NCBI GenBank assembly: GCA_030158305.1
Contig: JAOATE010000003.1
Span: forward strand, 1-64,000
Direction: 5' to 3'
Length of the DNA stretch: 64,000 nt
Source of the DNA: Burkholderiaceae bacterium
GTDB taxonomy: Bacteria; Pseudomonadota; Gammaproteobacteria; Burkholderiales; Burkholderiaceae_B
Position numbers and translations under genes: made by a program. Positions 17,961 through 29,205 of the stretch are shown piece by piece. The first letter of the stretch is position 1, and each line of letters begins with the position of its first letter. The notes below the pieces were generated by a model. The model saw only the letters and a program-made list of their open reading frames with translations, was not told where the DNA came from and did not search any database.

Positions 17961-20150
17961 ATGAACGAAACTGCCAGCCAAGTACAACGTTTTATTTACA
18001 GCCACCACCTCTATAGTGGGGTCAGGCGCGCTGCGGGCACCTTGCTGCCAGTGACTATCCTAGGTGGCATTTTTGGGTGGTATGCGGCCGGACTCGTGGC
18101 GACTTTTGGCGCGTTGTGCGTGGCCTTCATCGATCAGCCTGGTCCACACGAACACCGTGGCCGTGAGATGCTTGGCGGCACCCTCTTGAGCACGATGACT
18201 GTGGCAGTCACGAGCCTCGCCTCTAACTACCCCCTCCTTTTGTGGCTGGTGGTCATCGGCCAGTGCTTTGCCTACTCCATGCTTTCTGTTTACGGAAAAA
18301 GAGGCGGTCAAATCGGTTTTGCCTGCTTATTGCTCATGACAGTGACCATGCACGAGGCTCTTTCTGCCAACGAAGTGTGGTTGCATACCCTCACCTCGCT
18401 GGGCGGAGGTCTGTTTTACACCCTCTTTAGTTATTCGCTCAGCCGGGCTATGAATCTGAGAGAAAAAGAGCAAGCGCTCTCAGTGGCCCTGTTCGCGACC
18501 TCAGATTACGTCGCCCAGCGGGCAAACATGTACAGCCTTGATCATGACTTGGATGAGAGCTATCGAAAACTCATCACCTGTCAGTCCAACATGACAGACA
18601 AACAACAAGGTGCCCGTGACATGGTGCTGAGGGGTCTGTCAGGAAAAATAAAAACTGATCAGCCTAAACGCATCATGTTGTGGAATCTTTTTGTCGATAC
18701 GATCGACATTTTGGATACCCTGGTCGCGACGCGAACGGATTACTCCCTTTTACGCGCAAAACTTGGGGACTCAGACATCCTGATTTTTATGCGGGATGCG
18801 CTCTATAAAATGTCAGTGGATCTTGATCGAATCGCGCTCGCAGTGTCACGTGAGCGACCCGCGTCCCCACGCAATAGTGTGAAAGCTGAGTTGCGAGCAC
18901 TGGAATTTGAAATCGATCAGATGGAACGCAGCGGCTATGCCCAGCGCGAACCCGATGTCTACAACCTCTGCATTGAAATTCTCAGACGACTGCGCCACAG
19001 TGCCAACATTGTCCAGAGAATGATCGTCTCGACTGATTTAAATAAACAATCAGTGCCGATTCAACCGACTGTGCTTGATCAGTCACTGAGTCAATTTCTC
19101 TCCCGTGAAAAGTATCGCCCAGGGATGATCACAAGCAACTTGCGGCTGGACTCGCCCATTTGTCGTTATGCCTTACGCGTGACCTTGGCGGCCGCCACTG
19201 CGATGACCGTCTGGACGCTCATTCCAGCACTCGCCCCTCAGGGATATTGGATTTTGCTGACCGTCCTGATCATTATGAAACCAGGCTTTGCGCTGACACG
19301 TCAGCGAAACGGCTGGAGATTGTTTGGCACGCTGATCGGATGCGTGGTCGCACTCGGTGCGCTCTACAGCACCGACAACAACACCTGGCTTTTTGTCGCC
19401 ATGGTGGTGTCTACGATCATTGGTGGCAGTCTGCTGCAGCTCAACTACATGGTGGCGTCGGTCTTTAATACGAATGCCGTCTTGCTGGCGTTTCACTTTG
19501 TGGATCCGACTGCCACCACCATCATCACGGATCGAGCGCTTGATACGCTCATCGGCTCGGTCATTTCTTTTGCCTGCAGTTACTTTTTACCCTGGTGGGA
19601 AGCGCAGTTTATGCCCTCGCTCGCCCGTGCTGCGCTCAACGCAAACAGAGAATACTTACGCGCAGGTTTGCACTATGTCGGTGTACTACAGGCCAATAAA
19701 AATGACTCACAAAATCCTGAATGTCATCGGGCTGAAGTCGCATGGCGGCTCGCCCGTAAAAACGTCTATGTGGCACTGGGCAACTTTGCCGAAGCGTTTT
19801 ACCGCATGATGCTTGAGCCGCGCTCCCGACAATGGCATGTCATTGAATTTAACAACTTGATGATTCAGACTCACATGCTGGCCTCGCAAATCAATGCTGT
19901 CATGCATGCGCTCATGACGTCTGCACAAGCCAACCCTACAGTGACCTCACATCTCGCTCAAATCATCCCTCATTTGCAAGCGGATCGGAGCGAACCCCTG
20001 CCCGAACTCCCAGCCTCTATCGTAGATGGCAGCTTGCCTAACTTTGCGTATCCCATGACACAACTACAAAAAACAATCAGCAATATCGATGACGAAATAG
20101 CCATTATTCATAGCAATATCTCCCCCACCCCATCCCCTTCAGGAGTTTGA
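17961..20150 (+). CDS. FUSC family inner-membrane protein (YccS/AaeB-like)
   Basis: About 729 residues. It has two sets of hydrophobic segments (roughly 20-160 and 400-540), each followed by a long soluble region. This is the duplicated architecture of FUSC/aromatic-acid-exporter-like proteins. The second membrane block contains '[34 protein letters not shown]', the family core. AGGA lies just before tandem ATGs at 17958 and 17961; a GTG at 17946 is the alternative. It probably exports small organic acids or similar compounds, but the substrate is unknown. It ends one base before bdhA, so the two are likely co-transcribed. Confidence 0.85.
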   Translation: MNETASQVQRFIYSHHLYSGVRRAAGTLLPVTILGGIFGWYAAGLVATFGALCVAFIDQPGPHEHRGREMLGGTLLSTMTVAVTSLASNYPLLLWLVVIGQCFAYSMLSVYGKRGGQIGFACLLLMTVTMHEALSANEVWLHTLTSLGGGLFYTLFSYSLSRAMNLREKEQALSVALFATSDYVAQRANMYSLDHDLDESYRKLITCQSNMTDKQQGARDMVLRGLSGKIKTDQPKRIMLWNLFVDTIDILDTLVATRTDYSLLRAKLGDSDILIFMRDALYKMSVDLDRIALAVSRERPASPRNSVKAELRALEFEIDQMERSGYAQREPDVYNLCIEILRRLRHSANIVQRMIVSTDLNKQSVPIQPTVLDQSLSQFLSREKYRPGMITSNLRLDSPICRYALRVTLAAATAMTVWTLIPALAPQGYWILLTVLIIMKPGFALTRQRNGWRLFGTLIGCVVALGALYSTDNNTWLFVAMVVSTIIGGSLLQLNYMVASVFNTNAVLLAFHFVDPTATTIITDRALDTLIGSVISFACSYFLPWWEAQFMPSLARAALNANREYLRAGLHYVGVLQANKNDSQNPECHRAEVAWRLARKNVYVALGNFAEAFYRMMLEPRSRQWHVIEFNNLMIQTHMLASQINAVMHALMTSAQANPTVTSHLAQIIPHLQADRSEPLPELPASIVDGSLPNFAYPMTQLQKTISNIDDEIAIIHSNISPTPSPSGV

Positions 20151-20151
20151 G

Positions 20152-20934
20152 ATGTCTCTTCAAAATAAAGTTGCCCTAGTGACGGGTGCCGCAAGTGGTA
20201 TCGGACGCGAATGTGCGCTCACCCTAGCCCGCAAAGGCGCGACTGTTGTGATTGCAGATTTAAATCAAGCAGCAGCGGATGCGGTTGCTGAACAAATCAA
20301 ACAAGCAGGCGGCAAAGCGATGGGTGTTGTGATGGATGTCACCAGCGAAGAAGCCGTCAATGCGGGCACCGATCTCGCTGCCAAAACATTTGGCGGCATC
20401 GATATCTTGGTGGCCAATGCTGGGATCCAGATCGTGCATCCGATTGAGGACTTCCCGTTTGCGGACTGGAAAAAAATCATCGCGATTCATCTCGATGGCT
20501 CCTTTCTCACCACTAAGGCTGCGATCAAGCATATGTATGCAGGTGGCAAAGGTGGCTCAATCATTTACATGGGTTCGGTTCACTCGCACGAAGCCTCACG
20601 CTTGAAGGCCGCTTATGTGGCTGCCAAGCACGGCATCCTCGGTCTCGCGCGCGTCGTCGCCAAAGAAGGCGGTCCAAGAGGCGTGCGCGCCAACGTCGTG
20701 TGTCCGGGCTTTGTCCGCACACCACTGGTGGACAAACAAATCCCCGAACAAGCGGCTGCCTTAAAAATCACAGAGGCTGAGGTGATCAAAAATGTCATGC
20801 TTAAAGACACTGTGGATGGCGAATTCACCACCACCGAAGATGTCGCAAACGTGATCGCATTTTTAGCCAGCTTCGAAAGTAATGCCTTGACCGGTCAATC
20901 AGTCGTGGTGAGCCACGGCTGGAGCATGCATTAA
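20152..20934 (+). CDS. bdhA: 3-hydroxybutyrate dehydrogenase, SDR family
   Basis: 260 residues. The cofactor motif is '[10 protein letters not shown]', followed by 'NAGI' and the catalytic pair in '[14 protein letters not shown]' (Tyr-x3-Lys). The C-terminal '[14 protein letters not shown]' ending is characteristic of D-3-hydroxybutyrate dehydrogenases, as is '[24 protein letters not shown]'. The enzyme interconverts 3-hydroxybutyrate and acetoacetate in polyhydroxybutyrate mobilisation. It is convergent with a patatin gene, a pairing common in Burkholderiales. Confidence 0.9.
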   Translation: MSLQNKVALVTGAASGIGRECALTLARKGATVVIADLNQAAADAVAEQIKQAGGKAMGVVMDVTSEEAVNAGTDLAAKTFGGIDILVANAGIQIVHPIEDFPFADWKKIIAIHLDGSFLTTKAAIKHMYAGGKGGSIIYMGSVHSHEASRLKAAYVAAKHGILGLARVVAKEGGPRGVRANVVCPGFVRTPLVDKQIPEQAAALKITEAEVIKNVMLKDTVDGEFTTTEDVANVIAFLASFESNALTGQSVVVSHGWSMH

Positions 20935-20969
20935 ACAAGAGGCCTGTGTGACCGCGTCAATCACCGCGT

Positions 20970-22151
20970 TTATTGGTGGCGGTGAACATCGTAGGTCACA
21001 AAATTTTCTCCTGGAGGCGGCATGTCGAGGCACTTTGGATTTTCCAAGGTGCGACGCATGTCTGCCAGACCAGTGCCCCAGTGATGCGTCATGGTTTCAT
21101 GACTGAACTCAAAATCTTTGTAGTGTCCTGCCGTTGGCTTGTTTTTGTAAATGAGCTGGATACAGTTGTAACGAGCGCCAAAAACACGTTTGGACACTGC
21201 ATCAAACCAAGGGTCTTTGGCTCGCACCTCTTCGGGAATCCTGGCAATCGCATCCCACAACGTCTGACGTAAGCGCTGTAAGTCATTGACCTGATTAGTG
21301 ACGCCACGCGTACGACTCGAATATTGAATATCTTTTTGACGCTCAAGCACTTCGAATAAATCGGTTGGTAATCTGCCTTTCGCACTCCACAAGTCCACTT
21401 GAAAAATAAGCGTGTCCTTGCGCGGCATCACATTCATGACATAGTCTAAAGGTGTGTTTGAAACACACCCGCCATCCCAATAAAACTCCCCATCGATTTC
21501 CACTGCCGCAAAGCCAGGCGGTAGCGCGCCCGAAGCAATAAAATGCTTGGCTTCGAGACGCATTTCCGTATTGTCAAAATAAACAAAGTTGCCTGTCTGA
21601 ACGTTTGTCGCGCCAATCGAGACGCGCATTTCTTTGCTGTTGATGCGATCAAAATCGACCAAGCGCTCAAGCGTTGCGTACAAAGGCGTCGTATCGTAAT
21701 AACTGGTGATGTCTGGACCACCACCGCCAGGGGCCAAGGGACGCGGCGTGAAAAATCCTGGCTGCCCCTCAAGCAAGGTCTGTGTCGCAGAGTAAGAGCC
21801 AAACATTCGCTCGGTACTCGCCAGTGTCATACTGCGCATAGGTTCTGCGACTGCGCCAAACATGCCGAACATATTTGAGAAAGTCTTAGAGAGTAACGAA
21901 GGGGGCTGACAAATCGTGTCCCAAAATTCTTTTAATTTGTTGAGCCGATCCTTGGGCGCATTACCCGCCACTAATGCGCAATTAATGGCACCGATCGAGA
22001 TCCCCGCGACCCAGTTGGGATCAAGATCAATTTCATGCAAACCCTGAATCACACCTGCCTGATACGAGCCTAAGGCGCCACCGCCCTGCAAGACGAGGGC
22101 AACGCGTGGATACTTGGGGACTTTAATTCGAGCGTTCTTGGGCTGGGCCAT
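20970..22151 (-). CDS. patatin-like phospholipase with C-terminal DUF3734-type region
   Basis: About 393 residues from the ATG at 22151. The oxyanion motif 'GGGALGSYQAGV', the nucleophile elbow 'GISIG' (Ser) and the catalytic Asp in 'YWDGGCVSN' are all present, so it should be an active Ser-Asp lipid acyl hydrolase. The C-terminal third (from about 270) matches the extension seen in DUF3734 patatins, which often lie beside 3-hydroxybutyrate dehydrogenase genes. The start lies four bases after the yaaA stop on the same strand, so the genes are coupled. Confidence 0.88.
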   Translation of the reverse strand: MAQPKNARIKVPKYPRVALVLQGGGALGSYQAGVIQGLHEIDLDPNWVAGISIGAINCALVAGNAPKDRLNKLKEFWDTICQPPSLLSKTFSNMFGMFGAVAEPMRSMTLASTERMFGSYSATQTLLEGQPGFFTPRPLAPGGGGPDITSYYDTTPLYATLERLVDFDRINSKEMRVSIGATNVQTGNFVYFDNTEMRLEAKHFIASGALPPGFAAVEIDGEFYWDGGCVSNTPLDYVMNVMPRKDTLIFQVDLWSAKGRLPTDLFEVLERQKDIQYSSRTRGVTNQVNDLQRLRQTLWDAIARIPEEVRAKDPWFDAVSKRVFGARYNCIQLIYKNKPTAGHYKDFEFSHETMTHHWGTGLADMRRTLENPKCLDMPPPGENFVTYDVHRHQ

Positions 22152-22155
22152 TGGG

Positions 22156-22926
22156 TTATTCGGGTCTACGGAAAACGAGCTTGTCTTCGGTCGATACCTC
22201 GGGGGCAAAGGCATAGCCTTCGCTCGCAAACTTCTTAAGGCCCTCAGGTTTCGTGATGCGTTTTTCAATCGCAAATCGCGCCATCAAGCCACGCGCGCGT
22301 TTCGCATGAAAGCTGACAATTTTCCAAGTTGGACCTTTGGCATCCTGGAACACGCACTGAATAATCCGGGCCTTGAGCGCCTTTTGATCGACGGACTTGA
22401 AATACTCCTCAGAGGCAAGATTGACGATGATAGGGTCTTTGTCCTTGGCCAGTCGCTCATTCAAATACGGTGCAATCGTTTTCGCCCAAAATTGATAGAG
22501 GTTGGCACCGCCTGGATTTGCGATTTTGGTGCCCATTTCCAAACGGTAGGGCTGCATCAGATCCAAAGGTCGCAATACCCCGTATAGACCACTCAAAATC
22601 GCCACATTGTCTTGCGCCCACTCCAAGTCTTTTTCTTTGAGCGTAGCAGCCTCCAAGCCCTCGTAAACATCGCCGTTAAAAGCCAGAACAGCTTGACGGG
22701 AGTTGGCCTGAGTAAAGCTAGGCTTCCAGGCCGCGTAACGATCTACATTAAGCTTGGCCAAGGCTGGACTCAAGTCCATGAGTTCAGCCACATCCTCGGC
22801 GCTTTGGGTCTTGAGCACCTTGATCAGCTGAGTGGCTTCTTTGACAAAGAGGGGCTGGGTGTGGGTTTCGGTCTGGACTGCAGAGTCGTAGTCGAGTTTT
22901 TTAGCTGGCGACAACAGAAATAACAT
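22156..22926 (-). CDS. yaaA: YaaA family peroxide-stress protein (DUF328)
   Basis: 256 residues, the family length. It begins 'MLFLLSPAKKLD', the invariant N-terminus of YaaA, and contains 'YGVLRPLDLMQPYRLEMGTK' and 'NLASEEYFKSVD', also conserved. In E. coli YaaA lowers free iron and protects DNA during hydrogen peroxide stress. It is the first gene of a pair with the patatin gene. Confidence 0.95.
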   Translation of the reverse strand: MLFLLSPAKKLDYDSAVQTETHTQPLFVKEATQLIKVLKTQSAEDVAELMDLSPALAKLNVDRYAAWKPSFTQANSRQAVLAFNGDVYEGLEAATLKEKDLEWAQDNVAILSGLYGVLRPLDLMQPYRLEMGTKIANPGGANLYQFWAKTIAPYLNERLAKDKDPIIVNLASEEYFKSVDQKALKARIIQCVFQDAKGPTWKIVSFHAKRARGLMARFAIEKRITKPEGLKKFASEGYAFAPEVSTEDKLVFRRPE

Positions 22927-23104
22927 GGCTTAGTCCGGCTCAAAGGTTGGGATCAACATCGATCCCTCTAGTGTAGCGGCTTGCGGTCCTGTTTCTGCTA
23001 GAATAACGCCCTTGACCCTTGCAGGGCTTTGGTTACGGCAATATCCACCTCAGGAAATGTCCACCACAAGCCACGCACGTAATTGTTCCCAGCGATTACA
23101 CCCC

Positions 23105-23194
<90 letters not shown>

Positions 23195-23240
23195 AAACTA
23201 TTTCGGCTCTACCCCATTAACGGGCGATGAGCAGTATTCA

Positions 23241-23654
23241 TCAGTGGTTGTTGACCCAGTTTTCTACAACCAGACCAGCATAATTCACAAAGTCCACTTC
23301 GTTGTTGGTGACTAGCGTCACATCAAGAGCAACTGCATGTGAGGCGATGAGCTTATCAAGCGCATCACGGTTGCGATCTTTGTACGCGGCGCGAATCGGT
23401 CCGTAGGCTTTGGCCGCCTGAGCTTCAAAGGGCGCCACCAGAATGTCTTCGAGCAAACTGTCGAGCGCCGAGCGATTTGCAACTTGCGATGCTGCACTAC
23501 AGCAAGCGATTCCGAACTCGAGCTCTGCCAGGGTTACCGCGGAAATGACAACGTCGCCTACAAAGCAGGCGGCAAAGCGCTCCCTGACCTCGGGTGGCTG
23601 ATGCTTCATGAGGTAGATGCAGATGTTGGTGTCGAGCATGTACTTTGGGCTCAT
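23241..23654 (-). CDS. vapC: VapC family PIN-domain ribonuclease toxin
   Basis: 137 residues. The four acidic positions of the PIN active site are visible: Asp8 in 'YMLDTNICIYLMK', Glu44 in 'TLAELEFGI', Asp100 in 'LDKLIASHA' and Asp121 in 'TNNEVDF'. This sequence type resembles the enteric VapC that cuts initiator tRNA in the anticodon loop; the target here is not known. The ATG overlaps the vapB stop by four bases. The gene is convergent with tRNA-Ser, ending 46 bp from it. Confidence 0.93.
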   Translation of the reverse strand: MSPKYMLDTNICIYLMKHQPPEVRERFAACFVGDVVISAVTLAELEFGIACCSAASQVANRSALDSLLEDILVAPFEAQAAKAYGPIRAAYKDRNRDALDKLIASHAVALDVTLVTNNEVDFVNYAGLVVENWVNNH

Positions 23655-23887
23655 AACGCCTCACGCTCGCCTTCAATGTTCTCGCCGCGCCCGTGAGCCA
23701 TGAAGTCAGGTGAAAACTTCGCAAGTTTTCCCAAAACATCCCCCATGCGCCGTTGGGCCGGGCGGATGCGTAACTCGTCACCCAGTCGCTCGATTACAAG
23801 CTCTACGTCCCAAGAACTGTAGGCAAGTTCTGCAGGAATGCGAACGGCTTGTGAATTGCCGTTCTTGAATAGTTTGGTGTTAGCCAT
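23651..23887 (-). CDS. vapB: VapB family antitoxin
   Basis: 78 residues. The N-terminal swapped-hairpin (AbrB/MazE-like) DNA-binding domain reads 'TKLFKNGNSQAVRIPAELAY'. The C-terminal part, 'MGDVLGKLAKFSPDFMAHGR', is the toxin-binding segment. It precedes vapC with a four-base overlap. Palindromic TGTACA-containing repeats upstream are the likely autoregulatory operator. Confidence 0.93.
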   Translation of the reverse strand: MANTKLFKNGNSQAVRIPAELAYSSWDVELVIERLGDELRIRPAQRRMGDVLGKLAKFSPDFMAHGRGENIEGEREAL

Positions 23888-23901
23888 AGCGAGCCTCGTT
23901 G

Positions 23902-23953
23902 GATGTACATGTACATCTTAACGTAAAATGAACTCAATGTACATACGTGGATG
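23902..23953 (-). promoter_or_regulatory. palindromic operator upstream of vapBC
   Basis: A perfect 16-bp palindrome, GATGTACATGTACATC, occupies 23902-23917, just upstream of the vapB start. A second palindromic core ATGTACAT lies at 23937-23944, followed by a related GATGTACGT at about 23949-23957. Clustered palindromes in front of an AbrB-type antitoxin gene are typical binding sites for the VapBC complex. Confidence 0.65.
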
Positions 23954-24025
23954 TACGTGACATAAATAGTCATTATTCTATGCAGCTATGGTCAAGCATT
24001 TTGCGAAAGTATCGGTTGCCAGCGA

Positions 24026-24403
24026 TTACTTTTCCTTGATCACATCCACGCGACCGCCGCAACCAACAAAACAACTTCGGTAGTACTCATCACAGCGGTA
24101 AGTGTTGGCATTTGCCCAGCACATTGGCTGGCCCAAGCCACAGCCTCTCGCCTCGTCCTTATTTCTTGCGCGTCTCAAACATTGTTGATAATTCCAACGA
24201 TTACGCTGCTCACATGCGTATGCTTCATTTTGTGCGCGATAACTTTCATTGGCTAAACACATTTCGCGCAAATTCGCGCACTGGGCTACGCATTGAAGAC
24301 CCGCTTCTGAGACCGGCGCTTGATATTCGTAACGAACAAAAGTACAGCCTGCCAGCAAGGCAATAATGAAACACGCAACAAAGTGGCGATAGAATCTAAT
24401 CAT
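24026..24403 (-). CDS. small cysteine-rich predicted lipoprotein
   Basis: 125 residues from the ATG at 24403. A signal peptide ends in the lipobox 'ALLAGC'. The mature part has about ten more Cys residues arranged as spaced pairs ('CVAQCANLREMC', 'CEQRNRWNYQQC', 'CGLGQPMCWANANTYRCDEYYRSCFVGC'). This suggests a disulfide-rich periplasmic or surface domain. I recognise no family. The upstream extension to 24517 lacks signal-peptide character and is not used. Confidence 0.65.
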   Translation of the reverse strand: MIRFYRHFVACFIIALLAGCTFVRYEYQAPVSEAGLQCVAQCANLREMCLANESYRAQNEAYACEQRNRWNYQQCLRRARNKDEARGCGLGQPMCWANANTYRCDEYYRSCFVGCGGRVDVIKEK

Positions 24404-24536
24404 ATATTCCGTTGATTGTATGAGCTTAATGCCAAAGATCGACTGTCTTTTTTTGAATGAGCAGCACCTCATCATTAGAAAAAGTGTGCATTGATTTGAT
24501 ATAGCCTGAAACAACAATCAGGATTACAGTCTGGCA

Positions 24537-25046
24537 ATGGACAATCGGAAAATCTATTCATTCTGGCGAGACGGCTGGCGCAGCCAACGAGGCGAAATAT
24601 ACGTCGCTATTCAAGGCCTGCTTTTTGCCTGGCTGATCTTTGGCCCCAAAAACTGGCCGCCTCTGGGATCTTGGCCACTCTTTGCGGGCACTACTGCCAC
24701 ATGGACTGGAATCACTTTGATTGCGCTAGGGTTTTTTATCGCTTTAGCCGCGGCGCTCGGTCTAGGACGGGCACTCACACCTCTTCCAAAACCCAACGAG
24801 GCAGGTCAGCTCGTCGCATCAGGCGTGTATCGCTGGGTGCGCCACCCCATCTACACAGGTGTGTTACTCATGGCTCTGGGCTGGGCTTTTTATATCGAAG
24901 GACTGGTCACGCTTTGGAGTGTTTTGTTACTAGCGATTTTTTTCGACATCAAATCACGTCGAGAAGAGCGTTGGTTACAGGAAAAATATCCTGAATATGC
25001 GGCGTACAGTAAAAAAACACGCCGACTGATTCCTTTTATCTATTAG
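24537..25046 (+). CDS. isoprenylcysteine carboxyl methyltransferase (ICMT/PEMT-like) family membrane protein
   Basis: 169 residues with four hydrophobic segments. The core 'ASGVYRWVRHPIYTGVLLMALGWAF' and the C-terminal 'REERWLQEKYPEYAAYSKKTRRLIPF' are the hallmark of ICMT/PEMT-like methyltransferases, with the Arg-His-Pro and Glu-Glu residues that bind S-adenosylmethionine. Bacterial members usually have no isoprenylated protein substrate; the acceptor, perhaps a lipid, is unknown. It stands alone, divergent from the Cys-rich lipoprotein gene, and ends at a terminator. Confidence 0.85.
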   Translation: MDNRKIYSFWRDGWRSQRGEIYVAIQGLLFAWLIFGPKNWPPLGSWPLFAGTTATWTGITLIALGFFIALAAALGLGRALTPLPKPNEAGQLVASGVYRWVRHPIYTGVLLMALGWAFYIEGLVTLWSVLLLAIFFDIKSRREERWLQEKYPEYAAYSKKTRRLIPFIY

Positions 25047-25050
25047 CGAA

Positions 25051-25088
25051 AAAAAGGCCGGTTCAAAAAAATGTGAACCGGCCTTTTT
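25051..25088. terminator. bidirectional intrinsic terminator
   Basis: Arms AAAAAGGCCGGTTCA and TGAACCGGCCTTTTT pair over 15 bp around an 8-base loop. T runs follow on both strands. It separates the methyltransferase-like gene from the convergent katG. Confidence 0.93.
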
Positions 25089-25106
25089 ACTGACTCAAAC
25101 AATCAC

Positions 25107-27305
<2,199 letters not shown>

Positions 27306-27330
27306 CTAATTGTTTTTATTGATATAGGCC

Positions 27331-27344
27331 ATAGTTATAACCAT
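27331..27344 (-). promoter_or_regulatory. near-palindrome upstream of katG
   Basis: ATAGTTATAACCAT differs from a perfect palindrome at one pair and lies 80 bp before the katG start. It loosely recalls OxyR half-sites but does not match their full spacing, so the assignment is weak. Confidence 0.2.
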
Positions 27345-27367
27345 GTATGTATCCATTTGTAACTGAA

Positions 27368-28126
27368 TCAAGAGGCATGGTCTAAATATTCTTTATTTTT
27401 CATCGCCTCAATCGCCTGACGCACAAAGGTCTGCATCAGTCGGTGCGCGTCCTCAGCCGGTCTAAGTTGACGTAAAAGGGCCTCAGCGTCCAAACCACTT
27501 CGCTGTAATGCGTCTACACGTCTAATGACGCAGGCTCTCATCAAGGGCGGGGTGAACTCTGGATGAAACTGCACAGAGATAGCCGTCGGACCATAGCGCA
27601 ATATTTGATGGGGATCATGGTCGGAATGCGCTAACACCACAGCACCTGGCGGTGGTGTCACCACAGTTTGTTCGTGCGACAAGTTTGCTTCAAATTGTCT
27701 TGGAAAGTTCTCTAATAATGGATCCTGAGAGGCAGCGGCGGTCAATGTCACTGTTTTCAAACCAATTTCTCTGCCAAGCGGGTGATAGTCCACGCGACCA
27801 CCCAAAGCATCGGCCATCAACTGATGTCCGTAACAAACTCCCAACATGTATTTACTGCTAGGCAGCACTTCAAGTATCCACTTTCGCGTGATTTCACTCC
27901 AGCCTTCGCGATCAGTCACCATCGACCACGAACCACTCAGGATCGCGATGTCAAAATCTTCCGACTTTGGCAAACGCTCTCCATCAGCAGGGCATACGAC
28001 GTTGAACTCAATATGTTCAGGGGCAAGCGCGTATTTAAACCACTCACCTTGGTCACCAAACACCTGAGAAATATCCTCAGGCGCCCGACCCATTTGAATC
28101 AAGACAACCCTGCAACGCGAAATCAT
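27368..28126 (-). CDS. class I glutamine amidotransferase-like protein
   Basis: 252 residues from the ATG at 28126, which follows AAAGGA. The nucleophile Cys98 lies in 'MLGVCYGHQLMADALGG' and the catalytic His in 'SVQFHPEF', so the triad is intact. Stand-alone proteins of this type (GuaA-like GATase1) hydrolyse glutamine or gamma-glutamyl amides. The start is 13 bp after the Bug gene stop, making it the last gene of the sulfur operon. A role in cleaving gamma-glutamyl thiol conjugates would fit the context but is only inference. Confidence 0.85.
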   Translation of the reverse strand: MISRCRVVLIQMGRAPEDISQVFGDQGEWFKYALAPEHIEFNVVCPADGERLPKSEDFDIAILSGSWSMVTDREGWSEITRKWILEVLPSSKYMLGVCYGHQLMADALGGRVDYHPLGREIGLKTVTLTAAASQDPLLENFPRQFEANLSHEQTVVTPPPGAVVLAHSDHDPHQILRYGPTAISVQFHPEFTPPLMRACVIRRVDALQRSGLDAEALLRQLRPAEDAHRLMQTFVRQAIEAMKNKEYLDHAS

Positions 28127-28139
28127 ATTGCTGAGTCCT

Positions 28140-29156
28140 TTAATCGACTTTGAGACCTGCAGCCTTGACCACAGCACCCCAGTCAGCGATTTCCTTATCT
28201 ACGGTTTTAATAAAATCTGCTCGGGGGCTTGCAATGACTTGTGAGCCACCTTGATTGACCTTAATTTTCATCTCAGCGGATGCCATGGCCTTTCGAATTG
28301 CAGCTTCTAGATAGTTTACGCGGTCAGCAGGCGTGCCTTTCGGAACGAACACGCCGTACCAATCCGTCACGTTCATATCCTTAATCCCTTGATCCGCAAG
28401 AGTTGGAACCCCCTTGAAGACCCCAAGAAGGTCACTGTTAGTCGAGGCAATCACACGCAATTTTCCACTTGCAACGAGGCCCTCAACTGACGAGGGTGAA
28501 GTCACCACCATTGCAACCTGACCGCCCATCAGGTCAGTCACAGCAGGACCCGCTCCTTTGTATGGGATATGAGTAAGCTGCAATTTTTCCTGAGTAGCCA
28601 TCCTAGATGTTGTCAGATGTGACAGGGTGCCATTACCTGGCGTGGCAAATGTCAACGTATCAGGCTTTGCTCGGGCATCTGCGATGTAATCGTTCATTGT
28701 TTTGTATGGGCTATCTGCACGCACAACAAAGACAACAGGAGCACTCGTCAGTTGAGAAAGAGGCTCAAAGTCCTGCTTGGGCTTAAAACCAGCATTGGCG
28801 TAAAGGGCTGGATTGACGCCAATGATGCTGGTTTGCGAAGTCAGAATCGTGTAGCCGTCAGGCTTTGCTCTTGCAACCGAAGAGGTACCAAGATTTCCAC
28901 CTGCGCCTCCACGGTTTTCAACGACAACGGGCTGACCAACAATTGGAGCTAACTCTGCAGCGAGCAAACGTGAAATTTTGTCGTTCCCGCCCCCTGGTGG
29001 AAAAGGCGAGACGATTGTGATGGTTTGCTTAGGAAAGTCAGCAAGGGGTTTAAGCTCCTGCGCATGACTCTCGTTTATCGAAAGCGAGCACAAAACAAAA
29101 CCTGCGGCGAATGTTCCAAGCACTGCTTTCAACGCTGTTTTTCTCAAATGACTCAT
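28140..29156 (-). CDS. Bug-family (TctC-like) periplasmic substrate-binding protein
   Basis: 338 residues. A signal peptide ends at about 'SHAQE'. The domain begins 'FPKQTITIVSPFPPGGGNDKISRLLA', the Bug signature, and continues with 'VVVENRGGAGGNLGTSSVARAKPDGYTIL'. Bug proteins bind carboxylates or small organic compounds in the periplasm, and most lack adjacent TctAB permease genes, as here. It lies between the lyase-rhodanese gene (49 bp upstream) and the amidotransferase gene, so its ligand may be an organosulfur acid. Confidence 0.93.
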   Translation of the reverse strand: MSHLRKTALKAVLGTFAAGFVLCSLSINESHAQELKPLADFPKQTITIVSPFPPGGGNDKISRLLAAELAPIVGQPVVVENRGGAGGNLGTSSVARAKPDGYTILTSQTSIIGVNPALYANAGFKPKQDFEPLSQLTSAPVVFVVRADSPYKTMNDYIADARAKPDTLTFATPGNGTLSHLTTSRMATQEKLQLTHIPYKGAGPAVTDLMGGQVAMVVTSPSSVEGLVASGKLRVIASTNSDLLGVFKGVPTLADQGIKDMNVTDWYGVFVPKGTPADRVNYLEAAIRKAMASAEMKIKVNQGGSQVIASPRADFIKTVDKEIADWGAVVKAAGLKVD

Positions 29157-29205
29157 GATATGTCTCCAGTTTTATTAGTAGTAGTGAAATCGTGCGAAAA
29201 AGAAT

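Noticed and set aside
27331-27344. OxyR-binding site for katG
   Set aside because: The near-palindrome does not match the four spaced half-sites of OxyR; kept only as a weak candidate regulatory site.
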